This document shows positions 9,676-21,538 of a stretch of 64,000 nt of DNA, in pieces. The DNA comes from Typhlomys cinereus (Eukaryota; Chordata; Mammalia; Rodentia; Platacanthomyidae): NCBI GenBank assembly GCA_023101885.1, contig JALPQD010000358.1:992001-1056000 (forward strand), written 5' to 3'. Made by a program: the position numbers and the translations under genes. A model generated the notes under the pieces. It was not told the DNA's origin, made no database searches, and was given only the letters and a program-made list of their open reading frames with translations. How positions within the stretch are numbered: the stretch's first letter is position 1; each line of letters opens with the position of its first letter.

Positions 9676-11953
9676 TTTTTTTTAATATTCAGGAACTTTA
9701 ATCTAAACCATAAATCAAATAGACACAGCTTTCACTTTCCCAAATATGCAAAATTCAACCTGAATATAAAATGTACTCAATTGAAAAATTACACATGAAA
9801 TACAAAGAGAATGCAATTTGGCAAATGTGAAATGATTGCTGGCTATAGCAATTTAACAAAATTAATCAAAATATTAAGTTCATAAAAAAATATTAAAGCC
9901 AATTACCTAAAGTAAACTGAGGGAAAAATATATGGAATGATTTGATCAAAGCAAATAAGGCACCTGCTATAAATTTAGAGCAGTATCTTTCATCTTTAAA
10001 ATCATAATAAAATGGAATCAGTTATCAAACTTTCTTTGGAGAGGGAAACAAGAACAGGGATGATTTACTGTGTAAAAAGGCAGATAATACAACCTTACAA
10101 TGTGTGAACCCTTGGCTTTCTTTTCCATTCAAGTACTTAAGTTTCTATGCATCTTCCTTTCTTTTCCTTTTCTCCATATCTGAGGGCAGTGAAAGTTCCC
10201 TGTGAGGTTTGCATTGTTTATAGACTAGGCAGCAAATTTCCCTTCTGTTCCTTTGAAAATGGTTTATTTCAGAAGAGCTATCTTGAAGCAATTAACAAAG
10301 CAACATAAGCAGCCTTCTTTCAATTCATTAACACAGATCTTGCTTGGCTTGTTGCACCACATTCTGGCTTGGTATCTAGCCAATAACTGCGCTTTTTAAC
10401 ACTACTAAAAAACCACGAACCTGCCTTATCACCCTCACCCTTACCATTAATAAAAAGAACATATGTTGAATCATAACCTATAAAATCATACAAAGGAAGA
10501 CTAGACTGATCCATATCAGTAAACCTATCTAATTCTAAATGCTTTGAGACTAACATGGCTAGTACTCTAAGGGACATTTTCATCATAGACCTGGAAAAAA
10601 ACATTTCTAAGTGTAACTTTTAGTTGATATGTGCCCTTTTTTGGTATTAAAAGTGCTACTTACATGCTAAGATTTTTTTCAGCACAAAAGACTTCACATG
10701 TCTTGATGTGGCATTTCTTATAGTATTTTTCCCCCTATAATTTTGTCTAGCATAATAAACTCCTTTGATAAATTAATTCTAGGTGAGATTAGTGTGACAC
10801 AAGCAAGCCTTCTCTGACTTCACTCACCATGGTAGCTTTTAGTGAAATTTCAGTCATTGATTGCAATAGTGATTAAGGAAGCTTAAGCTACTATACTTAC
10901 TTATACAAAAATCCAGTCAGATAATAGAACCATCACCATGAAAATAGATGTGGCTCTAAGCATTTCTGGCTACAATATGCCTTTGAAGCTTTTAAAGTGT
11001 TTTAGGTGATAACAGTTATGGTAAACCTAGGCCTGTGTAGCTGCCTATTTATAAGCACCGTATTATAGGACAGTGACCCTATAATAGAGTGTGCTTTCAA
11101 TTCTAGAGAGTAATAAAGTGCCTAGCTATACAAAAATCTTAAAATTCCAATTTTTAAATTAAGCTAATTGCATTTACACATCAGGATTAACAAAACTATG
11201 CCCTGTCTAACAGATTTAATCTAATTAGTCATACTGCTTTAATAACCACAAAAAACTCATTCTTTACTGAATAAGCAGGATCTACTACTTGAACTTAATT
11301 AAATTTTATTGTTTTATTCATGTGGTGCTTTTGCAAGGCACTGTGGTATGAACTAGAAAACCTGGAATGACTCCTGAAGAAACCTGGGAATCACATGTGA
11401 GGATGGTATGAAGGCCATTCTGAGGTAGGGTGTTGTATTCAGTTGTTCTCAACTAGGGTACCAGATATTAGGAATGAGTTCAAGTTAAAATTCACAGGAG
11501 AATGGAAACGTCTTAAGGTTAGTCACTTCACATGCCTATTCTGATACTTTGAATAATCTGGAAAATTGCAGAGCCACAGACAACAAAAATGTTGTCCTAC
11601 CAATGCCTTCTCTTCAGGGGCATTTTTCCAGGTCTTGGTGACTTTGCCGTGCTGGGAGATGTTCTTGCTGTGCATCTTGTTGGCCATGCGCATCCTCTGC
11701 TTGGCCACCCTGGTCGCCCTGGGCCTCGCTCCCTCGCCTCGGCTTCCACTGAGAGCTCCGCTGGTGCTGCCCAGGCGCCTCTGGCCTGGATGTAGGCGCT
11801 AGAGGAAGGGCGAGCAGCCACCTGGCCTGTGGGGCCCAGCGGGAGCGGGAGCTGGAGCAGGAGCCGGAGCACCGCAAGGACCACCACCTGCATCCGGCGT
11901 GGCGGCCTGCAGGACAGAGAACGAGACCAAGGACGAAGACCGCCCAATGCCCT
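9676..11953 (-). pseudogene. SERP1: SERP1 (RAMP4) processed pseudogene with 5' and 3' UTRs
   Basis: On the minus strand, 11708-11523 reads [20 protein letters not shown], then [18 protein letters not shown]. This is the N-terminal half of SERP1/RAMP4, the roughly 66-residue tail-anchored ER protein that associates with the Sec61 translocon. The start codon is AGG instead of ATG (11709-11711). A deletion of about 14 nt removes the start of the membrane helix and shifts frame; the expected ending ([20 protein letters not shown]) follows in another frame, then a stop. A GC-rich 5' UTR-like block extends to about 11953. A long AT-rich 3' UTR-like block runs to a T-run at 9676-9683 with ATTAAA about 18 nt upstream of the A-tail on the sense strand. 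It has no introns and interrupts an L1, so it is a retrocopy. Assigning 9684-11520 to the 3' UTR is inference. NAPEEKA favours SERP1 over SERP2. Confidence 0.88.
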
Positions 11954-12224
11954 GGTGTGTTTTTGAATCCAGCTTGTTAGAATGTTGTTGTGGACTGTTT
12001 CACCTGTGTCAACCAATGGACTTGGTGTGTAGTTTTCTTTGTTGTGTCTTTATTTGGTTTGGGGATCAGTGTAATGTTGGTTTCTTAGAAAGATTTTGGA
12101 AGTGGTCCTTCCTTTTCTACATTGTTGAATAATTTAAGGAAGGCTGGTATTAATTATTCTTTAAGTGTCTGGTAGAATTCAGGACTAAATCTGTCTGGTC
12201 CTTGGTTTTATTTTTTAACTTTTT

Positions 12225-12247
12225 AAAAAATGTTTTTATTTAGTGTG

Positions 12248-12281
<34 letters not shown>

Positions 12282-12517
12282 CAGAGGTGACTGTGTGTCC
12301 CTATAGAGGATCAAGGGTGAGTTTAGGAATTATCCTGTATTGTTTCTATCTCCTTTTTGCTGCTTCCCTCTGGAATTTTCCAAGTTCTGCCTACCAGGAG
12401 TTGAAATTCAGGCCCCCACCATTTTTGTCTGTCGTTTTTAAGTGGGACCTGGGATCTAAACTCAGGACCTTCTGCTTTCAAAGCAGAGTCTTAAGCCCTG
12501 AGCCATCTCTCATGCCC
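12225..12517 (-). mobile_element. B2-type SINE, antisense, older type
   Basis: The antisense tail and (GT)n run to about 12279. The body has GTGTGTCCCTATAGAGGATC, and the reversed head ends AGCCCTGAGCCATCTCTCATG. It is inserted in the old L1. Confidence 0.82.
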
Positions 12518-12755
12518 ATCTGGGCTTTTAGTGATAGAAAGATTCATAATTACCGCTTCAGCTTCGTTGCTTGTTATAAAACTGTTTCAATAATTCAATT
12601 CATTATGGTTTAGCTTTGGTGTGTTGTATGTGTTTTGAAATTCATCCATTTCTTTGTGATTGCCAAATTTGATGGTGTACAATTTTTTTCATATGTGACC
12701 TTGTGATTCTCTGAATTTCCTTGACATCTGTTGTGATAGCTCCATTTTTATCTTT

Positions 12756-13021
12756 TTTTTTTCTTTTTTTTTTTTAATTCAATTGTGTGTGTGTGTGTGT
12801 GTGTATGTAGAACCATGGGCGAATTCAGGAACCACCACAGACCACCTCCACCTACTCCTTATTTACTCTGCCAGGGATTCACAGGCTCCTCCCTACCAGG
12901 AACAGAAATGCAGGCTGCCCCTGCTTCTGCCCGGCGTCTATACGTGGGGTCTAGGATCCGAACTCAGGACCTTCCACCTGCCAGGCAGAGGCTTAACCCC
13001 TGAGCCACCTCTCTAGGCCCC
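12756..13021 (-). mobile_element. B2-type SINE, antisense, young type
   Basis: The T-rich tail and (GT)n are followed by AACCATGGGCGAATTCAGGA and a reversed head ending CCCCTGAGCCACCTCTCTAG. Flanks carry a near-identical 14-bp duplication (CCATTTTTATCTTT at 12742-12755 and CCATTTTCATCTTT at 13022-13035). Confidence 0.85.
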
Positions 13022-15489
13022 CCATTTTCATCTTTAATTTTATTAATTTTGATTTTTTATCTATTTTTGTTTTTTAATTAATTTGGCTAAGAGTTTATTG
13101 ATCTTGTTAAGTTTTTTAAAGAATTAGTTCTTTGATTCTTTGCATTGTTTTCTTTGTCTCAGTTTTACTTATTTATCCTTGGAACTACTAATATTTGCAT
13201 ATCTACTTCTTTTGGGGTTGGTTTGTTTTTATTTCTCTAAAAATTTAAGGTACATTTTTAGGTTGTTTACTCATGATGTTTCTATTTTTTTAATGTAGGC
13301 ATTGAGTACTATGAACTATCCTCTTAGAACTAGATTCATCAAATCCCAAGGGTTTTGATATGATATGTCTTCATTATCATTGAGTTCTAGGAATGTTTGA
13401 ATTTCATTTTTATTTCTGACTAGATCCATTCCTCATTCAACAGCAGGTTGTTCAGATTCCAAGTGTTTGTGTACTTTCTGCTGTTTGTCATGTGATAGAT
13501 GTTAGTCTTTATTCCCTGGTGGTAAGATTGAGTACAGGAGGTGATTTAGATTTTCTTGTATTTATGGAGACTTGCTTTGTGGCCTAACATGCTCTATTTT
13601 GGAGAAAGTTACATGGGCTGCTGAAAAGAATACCTTTTTCTTGGTGTTAGGTTGGAATGTTTGGTAGATGGCTATCATGTCCATTTAGTTTATAGTTTGG
13701 TTTATTTCCAGTGTGTTTCTCTTCAGTTTTTGACCTGTTGACCTGTTGACTATTAGTGATACTAAGATATTGAGATCTTCTGCTATTATCATATTTGGGC
13801 TGATTTGTTGCTTTTCGCATTATAGTGCTTATTTAATGAGTGTTGGCAAGCCTATGTTTTGGAACCTATGTGGTTAAAATTGTGAATTCTTCTTGATGGA
13901 TGGTTTCTTTGATGTGGATATAGTATCCTTTCTCTGTCTTGTACGATTTGTTTTGGTTTGAAGTCCATTTTGTCATTTACTAGGATGTTTACTCCTGCTT
14001 GTTTCTTAGTTGCATTGCTTAGAGTATCTTCAACCATCCTTTGACCCTTTGGCTTTTAATCAATGATGTTATCCTATGTGTTTTGATTTGAGAGTTACTG
14101 TCAAGGTTACAATTGAGAAGCTTTTGTTGATTTCTGTCTATTCTTGAGTTTATTGGTTTTCATATTAGCAGTTCTCTGCCTGGTAGAGTGTGTTGGACAA
14201 TTTCATCTGTCTTGAAAATTTTTTCTAGTATCTTCTTCAGGCCTGGCTTGGTAGACATGTAGGTCATTAGTTTCTTTTTGTCATGGAAGATTTTTCTGTT
14301 ACCTTCAATTACAACTGATAGTTTGGCTGAATATAGCAGCCTGGTTGGCATTTGTGATCTTTCATGGCTTGAAGAAAGCTTTTCCAAACTCTTGTGGCTT
14401 CTACTATTTCCACTGAAAAGTCAGCTGTTATTCTAATGGGTTTGTCTTTAAATGTGACTTGTTTGATCTTTCTTGCAGCTCTTCTGTATCTACAATGTTT
14501 TTATTATCACGTGCTTTGCTGGGCTCCTATATTTGTCTTATCTGGATGGTGTTGGCTATGCATCCTCTACTTGGATGGGCTCTCTTTCTTTAGGTGTGGG
14601 AAATTCTCATTTATGATTTCTGAAATATCTGAGCTGGAGTGTTTTCTTGGGTTTCTTTCTGGGATTCCATGAATGCATAGGTTTGTATTCTTCATGGGTC
14701 CCATAGTTCTTGAATATTCCTTTCATTTGTTTAAAATGTTTTTCAGCTTCTTTAATTGAACAATCCTGTTATGTCAGCTTATCCTGCCAATCTGATAGTC
14801 TGCCTTCTGTTTGACCCATTCACTGTGTGATATTCTCTGCTGGATTTTCAATTTCAGTTAGTTTAACTTTGAATTCCAGTTGAGAATTTCAGTTTAGAGT
14901 TTTTTCACCAGTCATAAGCTTGTTCTTGTTTCCTCTTCTTTTCTTTTTCATCTCAGATAATTTTTTATTATTTTCCTATTCATATAAAGTCATATGTTTA
15001 TTCATTTCTTCTCTGAATTCTTCACTTTTTTGTTGTTTGTCACTTTTTGTATTTCTTCTCAAAGTTTGTTGCTCATGTTGGTAAAATTTCTTTGGAAGAC
15101 ATTATCCTGATTGATTTCCTGACTTGTATGCAGGAGGTTATTGGAATCTATCATAAGGATGGGTTGGTATTTTTGTAGGAGACATGTTTTTCTGGTATTT
15201 AGTGTATTTTGTGGTTTTACAATGTGACATAAGCATCCTGTGTTAAATCTTTGACTACTTTCTTTGGTATTTGTTTTTGGCTGTCCTGAATCTGACATTG
15301 GCTATTGTTGGGAAAGCTTCTCTGGATTCAGATAGGATCTTATGGTTGTGTGATATGGCTGTCCCCTGTTAAATAGTGTGGCTCTTGTGGTCTTCTTTTG
15401 GCTGAGATTGGTCTACCACTTCTTCAGGTGTTTCCTGTAGTGTCTAGTCTGTTTCTGAATTTATGGGGGGGGGGTTCAGGGAACATGGT

Positions 15490-15850
15490 GTGTGACCCAT
15501 GCTGCAGTCGCCCTGCATGGTTACTGATAAGTGACCATCGAACAGCTTAAGGAAACAAGGGGTTTATTTCCTTACAACAGCCTAGGTTACATTTCGTAGT
15601 CCAGCTTGACAGGAGAGCGCGCACCAACACCAGTGCTGAAGGAACTGACCACACCATCTCTATGTAATGGATGAGAGAGGGACAATCTTTACTTGCTAGA
15701 CCAGTATGCCTGGCCAAGTATACACAAGAATATTAACTTTCTCAACTAGCTTTCTGTATTTTATTTCAGGGCCTAATCCCATGGGGTGGGCCTTCCCCAT
15801 CAGCTAATCAATCTCCTCCAGGTTTGCCCTAGGCTTAACTATTAGTTCTC
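15490..15850 (-). mobile_element. Rodent DNA-transposon-like repeat (URR1-like), antisense
   Basis: Its reverse complement matches 47535-47925 over most of its length: shared blocks include the GGGATTAGGCCCTGGAATAAA-like segment, an AGCTGGTT segment, CTTGGC and GGCATGCTGGTCTGGCAAGTA-like text, and TCAAGCTGGACTA. The naming as URR1-like (non-autonomous hAT) is from memory of rodent repeats and is tentative; the family relation between the two copies is seen directly. Confidence 0.5.
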
Positions 15851-15972
15851 TATAAATGTGCTCAGAGCACATTTGTCACTTGTGCCTATGACAGCCCACC
15901 ATGGAGTGTCTTCTCTAGACCCGGTGGTGGTTGGACAGAGCATCCTGTCATACTGTTACCTTCTTAGAGTTT

Positions 15973-15974
<2 letters not shown>

Positions 15975-16030
<56 letters not shown>

Positions 16031-16248
16031 TATCAGAGGGCACTTTTGTGTCCTTGTAGAAGACAAACCTTGACTTCAGGAATCATCCTGGTTTGCTTCT
16101 ACCTTTTTTGCTTTGCTCTTGGATTTTCTAGGTTCTGCCACCAGGGCCAGAAATTCAGGCCACCACCACCACATGGGACCTAGAATTTGAACTCAGGTCC
16201 TTCTGTTTGTGAGGCAGAGTCTTAACTTATGAGCAATCTCTCCAGCCC
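15975..16248 (-). mobile_element. B2-type SINE, antisense, older type
   Basis: TATATATATA plus (GT)n to about 16022, body GGGCACTTTTGTGTCCTTGT, and reversed head TCTTAACTTATGAGCAATCT ending in CTCCAGCCC. Confidence 0.82.
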
Positions 16249-16746
16249 AAGGGCCATATATACATTAAAAATACAAATTTCAAAAATTACTTAATGTTAG
16301 AAAAAATAAATCAGCATTCTAACTTAATTGACAAATGAGAAACCTAGGTGAGAGCTACAAAATATTGGATTTTAGGTATACATTTTTAAATGACTATGTA
16401 TGGATATGTACGGTCTACATGTGGCTAGGTATCTAAGTATTTATGTCATTTACATGGTAAATACGATAAAACAAGTAGAGGGAAGAAAATATGAAGGTTA
16501 TAGATATGAGATATATTGATAAAAATGCTTTTGGATTGAAAGGTAAAGCTTGTTCCAAAAATGAAAATAGATGGACTGAACTTAAAATGTTAAAGTATGC
16601 TGTAGAATGATTTTGATGCTTAAATAACTGTATGTTGTAGAAGAAAAATTTTAATTGAGCTTCAATGAATGGACATGGCCTGGTTCTTTTCTGATGAACA
16701 TTAGGTTTTCATTAATGCCAAACTTATCTAAAGGTAAATACTGCAT
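16249..16746. other. Intron sequence, nothing recognised
   Basis: AT-rich DNA with no exon, RNA gene or repeat that I can identify. Confidence 0.4.
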
Positions 16747-16762
16747 ATTATGCTTGGTTCCC

Positions 16763-17013
16763 CTTAGATCTCATCAGAGAAGAGGATCCAGAGGGAAGTT
16801 TGACATTTACACTAAAGGATGCTCCAGGAATTGGGGAGGGGGGCACTGGGAGAAAGAGAGGGAGAGGGGGAAAGGAAGGAGAAAAGGGGAGAGGAAACAA
16901 GGGAATCCGGGGAGGGGTGGAAGGAGGGAGGGGATTGGGGTACCTATTAAGTTTGTATGAGTGGAAAAAATAAATTAAAAAAAGAAAAAAAAACAATATT
17001 TTGCACTAAAAAA
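16763..17013 (+). mobile_element. Short 5'-truncated L1 3' end, sense, with 16-bp target-site duplication
   Basis: The last 250 bp or so of an L1 3' UTR: a G-rich polypurine block and TACCTATTAAGTTTGTATGA, then a GGAAAAAATAAATT tail. Perfect flanking copies of ATTATGCTTGGTTCCC lie at 16747-16762 and 17014-17029. The tail is split by CAATATTTTGCACT between two A-rich blocks. Confidence 0.92.
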
Positions 17014-17029
17014 ATTATGCTTGGTTCCC

Positions 17030-17559
17030 TCAACATTACCTTTACCTCACTAGGCCAAACAATACAATTAATTATACAATTTATACAATTTATATATAAT
17101 ATTTCTAATTACATGTAAATGTTGTGCCTGGTACAAAGGACAAAAGAAATATATAATATGTCCAGATCATATGGCTAGAATATTTAATATGATCTAAGAG
17201 TTTCTTTATTAATGATTCTGCCAGATAGCTGTCTCTCTCTTCTGAAGACTTGTCTCCTGTCTATGACTTAGCCTCATATACATGAGACACTAGGAATGAA
17301 CCTTCTTAGCTATGTGGGACACTAACTATATGTGGCCTCCACATACACCGAACTGTGATGTTTGGCTACCAGGGAGCTGAGTAAGCTCCTGAAAAGAAAT
17401 TCTTGCACCTGTAAGGCTTATTAGAACTTCAGTGAAGGGAGAGACTTGGAATGTTGCAAGTACAGAGCCAGATTATCTTGGGCCCATCTTAGTACCTTAT
17501 TTGCCATTTATTGCTCTCTTCTCTATGTGGCCTAACTTCCTAGTGACTGTTAGTTATGT
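17030..17559. other. Intron sequence, possible ERV env surface-region debris
   Basis: No readable frame. It lies directly upstream of recognisable env transmembrane-subunit remains, so decayed env is possible but not shown. Confidence 0.3.
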
Positions 17560-18100
17560 CCTCCGAAATACATAAGCAGATCCTGGTTTCCACCAACCAG
17601 AAGATTGAAGATGTTATTAGATAAACTAAGCTAACTTGACCCCCTTGCTGAAGTAGTTATCCAGAATAAGAGAGGGATTGACCTCCTATTCATAACAAAA
17701 AGGAGGACTATACATGGCCTTGAGGGAAACTTGCTATAATTATGAAAAGTTGACCCTGGTTCGAAATGATCTTTAAGAAAAACAAAGTCATTAAAAACAC
17801 CAATTGTTATCAGTCCCTATTCTCCTGGGCATCTTGGCCAACTATTTTGCTTTCAGCCTGTAGGCCTCCTGATTTTCCTCTTGTTAGCCTTAACCATAGG
17901 ACCATGCATTACAAATGATCTAGTTACCTACATCAAAAAACATACAAATATAGTAAATATGGTTTCAAGAGAAGAATATAATCCCCTAGACCAAGATAAG
18001 TCCATGATTTGACTCTTGTCCATAGAATCAGCGGGGAATTTAACAAGGCTAATAACAAAAGAAAGCCCATCTTGTAAGTTAGGCTCAACCCCCACTAAGC
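17560..18100 (+). pseudogene. Class-I ERV env transmembrane-subunit remnant
   Basis: Around 17650-17730 a frame reads EVVIQNKRGIDLLF, corresponding to the conserved heptad/immunosuppressive-type region of gammaretrovirus-like TM proteins. The following cysteine cluster is destroyed by a stop. A hydrophobic anchor (LLIFLLLALTIGPCIT) is readable near 17865-17915, then a short tail. Frames are interrupted; it cannot make protein. Confidence 0.65.
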
Positions 18101-18179
18101 TGAGATAGAAAATTTTTAATTCCGTTTACAAGGCAATGTTTTGGGTAATGTGGTCTAAAGATTGTGGAGTAATGAATGT

Positions 18180-18475
18180 CTTTGAAATTGCCCTCAGCAA
18201 ACACTAGATGTCCCTCTGGCATGGATTAATTACCTATCTTGGTTTCTATAACATTTCACTTGGCTTAGATAATAGAAAGACCAAGGGGACTTTCCTTATG
18301 ATTTTTCTCAATAAAAACCTGTTTGAGAAATGGCTTGGGGCTGCTCTCTGAGGTTCCTCTATCCGCAGTATATGCCAATTGGCCAGTGAATAAAGATTTT
18401 TTATTCGGCTTGATCTGGTCTGGTGATTGCTCCTGGTGGTCGCCTTCCAACAACAGCATGACATCCTTGCCACTT
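18180..18475 (+). mobile_element. Probable degraded ERV LTR (3' LTR of the env remnant)
   Basis: It follows the env remnant in the same orientation. A purine-rich stretch (ATAGAAAGACCAAGGGGACT at 18266-18285) resembles a polypurine tract/U3 start, and GAATAAAGATTTTTTATTCG with a following GT-rich segment resembles an R/U5 with poly(A) signal. No matching second LTR was found, and ends are uncertain. The ADAM transmembrane exon begins only about 60 bp beyond. Confidence 0.45.
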
Positions 18476-18531
18476 CTCATTTGGTTATGGAAATCTCAGA
18501 CATAATTTAAAATTGGTATTTTCCATTTCAG

Positions 18532-18685
18532 GTAGAAGTTATCGATTTGCAAGACATGGTCCTCTTCCAAAACATCGGTTTCAACTCATTTTCTACATTT
18601 CCATACCTGTGATTATCATTATCACTGCTGTGTTAATAAAGAAAAAGAAACTAAGAGAGCTATGCTACAAAGAAGAAGCTGAGAA
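18532..18685 (+). CDS. ADAM-family gene, transmembrane exon (phase 1-2)
   Basis: Acceptor CCATTTCAG ends at 18531 and donor GTATGT starts at 18686. After the split glycine codon the peptide reads RSYRFARHGPLPKHRF, then a hydrophobic helix of about 18 residues (LIFYISIPVIIIITAVLI), then a basic stop-transfer KKKKLREL and CYKEEAE. This is a type-I membrane anchor with a positively charged cytosolic side, in the position expected right after the EGF module. The exon is 154 nt and both phases agree with the neighbours. Confidence 0.87.
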
Positions 18686-20074
18686 GTATGTATGATATGT
18701 GTATATATTTGCTGCTGTTACATTAAAATTAAAAACTGTTCTCATTTTCCTCAAGAATAAGACTATAGGCACATTACTATAAGAAGAGACACAGAGAGAC
18801 ATTGTAGACTGGGTTTGATTTCCATGGTGTGTTCATCATTACAATAACTCAATTTACCACTAGCATTCCTGTAAGAGGAAGAACTGCCATAGGTATCATG
18901 AAGGTTTATTTAGCTTCTTATTGCACTGACTGTTATCATGTCATGTTGTCGTGTCATTGAGAATCAGTGATTTCAAGCAATTGGCAAACAATAAACTCAT
19001 TAAATGCAAAATGCTTACATGGCAATGCTTTTAAATCCTCTCACAAAGACCATGCCTTGCCTCCTGAGACTCCTGGCAGTTCCCTTCCTCCACTTGCAGC
19101 TGTGAGCAAGCCCCCTGAAGCCCCAACATCCCCCTATCTATGGCACAGGATAATATTATTTGCCAGTACATAATGTGATGGGAAACTTCCTATCACACTA
19201 TTGAAAAGTTATAAAAGTTTGAAGCTCTCTTTGTCCTGTGGAATCAGGATATTTTCCTGCTTCGTTGAGCACAACGGTTGTATATCTACAACCAGTGCTC
19301 CAGTGCTCTCCCATCTTTCAGGACAAACTATGGCCTGTTTTAATAAAAATCCTGCTATTGATTGATTTCAAGGACCCCTACATTCCTTTCTTAACCAAAG
19401 TAGTGAGGTCAGTGGAAAATAGTTTTATCACAACACCTTTCTTACCCAGAGGCAATAACTTTGAACTTGTTTTCACAGAATTTATTATCTTAAATATTTA
19501 TTTTGTTAATTTACATAATAATTGCATGGGTAATTAGTAACATCAAGTTGAGAGAAAACAGATGACGAACATTACAGTTAACTTAATAAAACTTTGTCTT
19601 AAGTTGCAAATCTTTACAAGCAAAACTATGATAACTTGAACAAATGTTGCAATCTTTGTATATTCTCTACAATTCTATAAACAGGAAATGAACAAGGCTT
19701 CCCTCTGTATCCACAACTCTTATAGATAGATAGATAGGTAGATAGATAGATAATAGATATAGATAGATAGATACATACATACATACATACATACATACAT
19801 AAATTTAATCAGTGAAATTACTATATTGTCTGGAATCATGTCCAGAAATAGTTAGATATTTTATCATAGTATTTTGTCACAGAAGTATTTACCTTTGGTT
19901 TTACTTTCTAGGAATTAATAGGAAAAGTGAACATGAGTATGTTTTATGATAGGGACACAGAAATACTTTAAAATACATAGAAAAATCAACTGAATTTTTA
20001 GAATTATAAATTTATTTAATAGACAAAGCAAAAATAATTAAGTGGGAGAGTTCCTGAAAATAGAAATGTTTACT
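18686..20074. other. Intron sequence with a tetranucleotide microsatellite
   Basis: (TAGA)n then (CATA)n repeats occupy about 19722-19801. The rest shows no exon or clear repeat. 19240-19540 is less AT-biased and may be an old repeat that I cannot name. Confidence 0.5.
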
Positions 20075-20410
20075 ACTGGGCTGGAAAAATGGCTCAGTAT
20101 TAAAATACTTGTGACAAAATGAGGACCTGGGTTTGGATACCCAGCAACCATATGAAAATACAAGGTTTGTCAGTCCATGTGTAATCTCAGACGTGTAGTG
20201 ATAGAGACAGGGATATCCCTGGTGCTACTTACCAGTCAGTGTAGCCGAATTGGTGAATTCCACGTTCAGTGAGAGACCATGCCTCAGAAAATATGGTGGA
20301 AAGTCTTTGAGGAAGACACTTGGCATTCACCTTTATAGTCTCCCACACCTTTATCAAAGGCTTACAGCCCTCCCCCCATATGCATACTCCCACACAGAGG
20401 AGATGTTTAT
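20075..20410 (+). mobile_element. B3-like SINE, diverged
   Basis: The head GGGCTGGAAAAATGGCTCAG and the GACCTGGGTTTGGATACCCA B-box region are followed by a second half containing GTGTAGCCGAATTGGTGAAT and TTCAGTGAGAGACCATGCCT. That arrangement is characteristic of rodent B3/B2-related SINEs rather than of the B2-type copies elsewhere in the window. Confidence 0.6.
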
Positions 20411-20955
20411 CATTTGTTATGCAAGATCATTTGTGAATTGGCCCAAAATGCATGTTTTTCTGCATAAGCATTGCTAATATCTAAATTAAAATTGGATTCT
20501 CAGAAGTGATTAAATTTATGCTATGGATTAAATACCATATAGGTTTAAAAATCCTTGAAATAATAGTATTCTATATTTATAACACAATTGCTGGAGGTTT
20601 TATAGAATTTAAAAATGTAATGGACACATTAAAAAACAAAATTTATGAATTATGGGATAGTGTGCAAATTTTGATGAACTGAATTTTCATTGCTCATGAA
20701 AATTATTTAGCTTGACCTAATGAGTTAGGGATAGCACAGAGCAATAGGCCTGCTTGTCTAGGTGTTGACTTTTACACAAATGCCTAGTTTAATATAGACT
20801 AAAAGCAAGAGAAATCAATATGAAAGCTCCTGCTAATGTGGAGATGGAGCTTCTTTATTTCTGAAAAAGACATCACATTATATAAATCACACTGTTTCCT
20901 TGGATAACAATCTTCAAATGATCATTTAATTTTTGAGATTTATTTTTTTCTCCAG
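20411..20955. other. Intron sequence, nothing recognised
   Basis: AT-rich, ending in the pyrimidine tract of the ADAM tail exon. Confidence 0.4.
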
Positions 20956-21032
20956 TTTTAAAAAAAAATTTACCAAATTTTGTAGATCCGTGTCAGAAAG
21001 TAGCAGTGGTGACAGCAAGTTATCCCCAACAG
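20956..21032 (+). CDS. ADAM-family gene, cytoplasmic tail exon (phase 2-1)
   Basis: A TTTTTTTCTCCAG acceptor precedes the exon and a consensus CAG|GTGAGT donor follows. Taking over in phase 2 gives NFKKKFTKFCRSVSES, then SSGDSKLSPT: a basic juxtamembrane stretch followed by a serine-rich segment. No SH3-type proline motifs are present, unlike ADAM9/12/15 tails. A run of nine A at 20960-20968 is a potential slippage site; with nine A the frame is open. Confidence 0.82.
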
Positions 21033-21538
21033 GTGAGTTGGAAAAATATGAGTAATTGCTTTGTAGTGTTTTGATCATTGTTTATGCTGCCTAAAAGAGT
21101 TATTTTATAGTCAATACACTTCTTCATAGTATTCTTCATAGATCATACTTTTTTAATTTTATTATATTTATTTTTTTCCCAACCATACAAACTTAACAGG
21201 TACCCCAGTCTGCTGCCTCCCTCCACCTTTCCCCAGTCCCCCTTGCACCCTCTCTCACTTTGTCCCTTCGTTCACCCCTCTCCCTCCCTTTCTCCTAGTG
21301 CCTCCCTTCCCCCCTCCCTTCCTTGGAGCATCCTTTAGTGGGAATGTCAGAGGACTCAGTGGCACTGCCCAGAGCCCTTTCTTGTGCTCCCCTTTAGTAT
21401 GGGAACACTATTATGACTGTTAATCCCTTATCTCTAAGGATCCTAGTGCCTGTGATCCATGCTAGACGTAGGGAGGTCATTGACATATCAGTCATTGCAC
21501 AGGTCACACAAAGTCCTATTATGGCTACTGCAGCCCTA

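Larger units (their letters stand above)
8725..15460 (-). mobile_element. Old near full-length L1, antisense, interrupted by several insertions
   Basis: Pieces in consistent antisense order are a pyrimidine-rich 3' UTR-like stretch (8820-8930), ORF2 C-terminal debris (8940-9060), RT region (9530-9675, continuing at 11954), the endonuclease region near 13850-14040 (minus-strand NDKMDFKPKQ), ORF1 C-terminal region (14160-14390) and ORF1 N-terminal/5' UTR to about 15460. It is interrupted by unnamed repeat DNA (about 9085-9520), a SERP1 pseudogene and two SINEs. Every frame is broken. Ends are approximate. Confidence 0.65.

Noticed and set aside
11597..12016. 139-codon minus-strand frame, Arg/Pro/Leu-rich
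   Set aside because: An alternative frame through the GC-rich SERP1 retrocopy leader and coding region; composition, not selection, keeps it open.
16655..16996. Overlapping frames on both strands around the purine-rich block
   Set aside because: They lie in the polypurine tract of the short L1 3' end.
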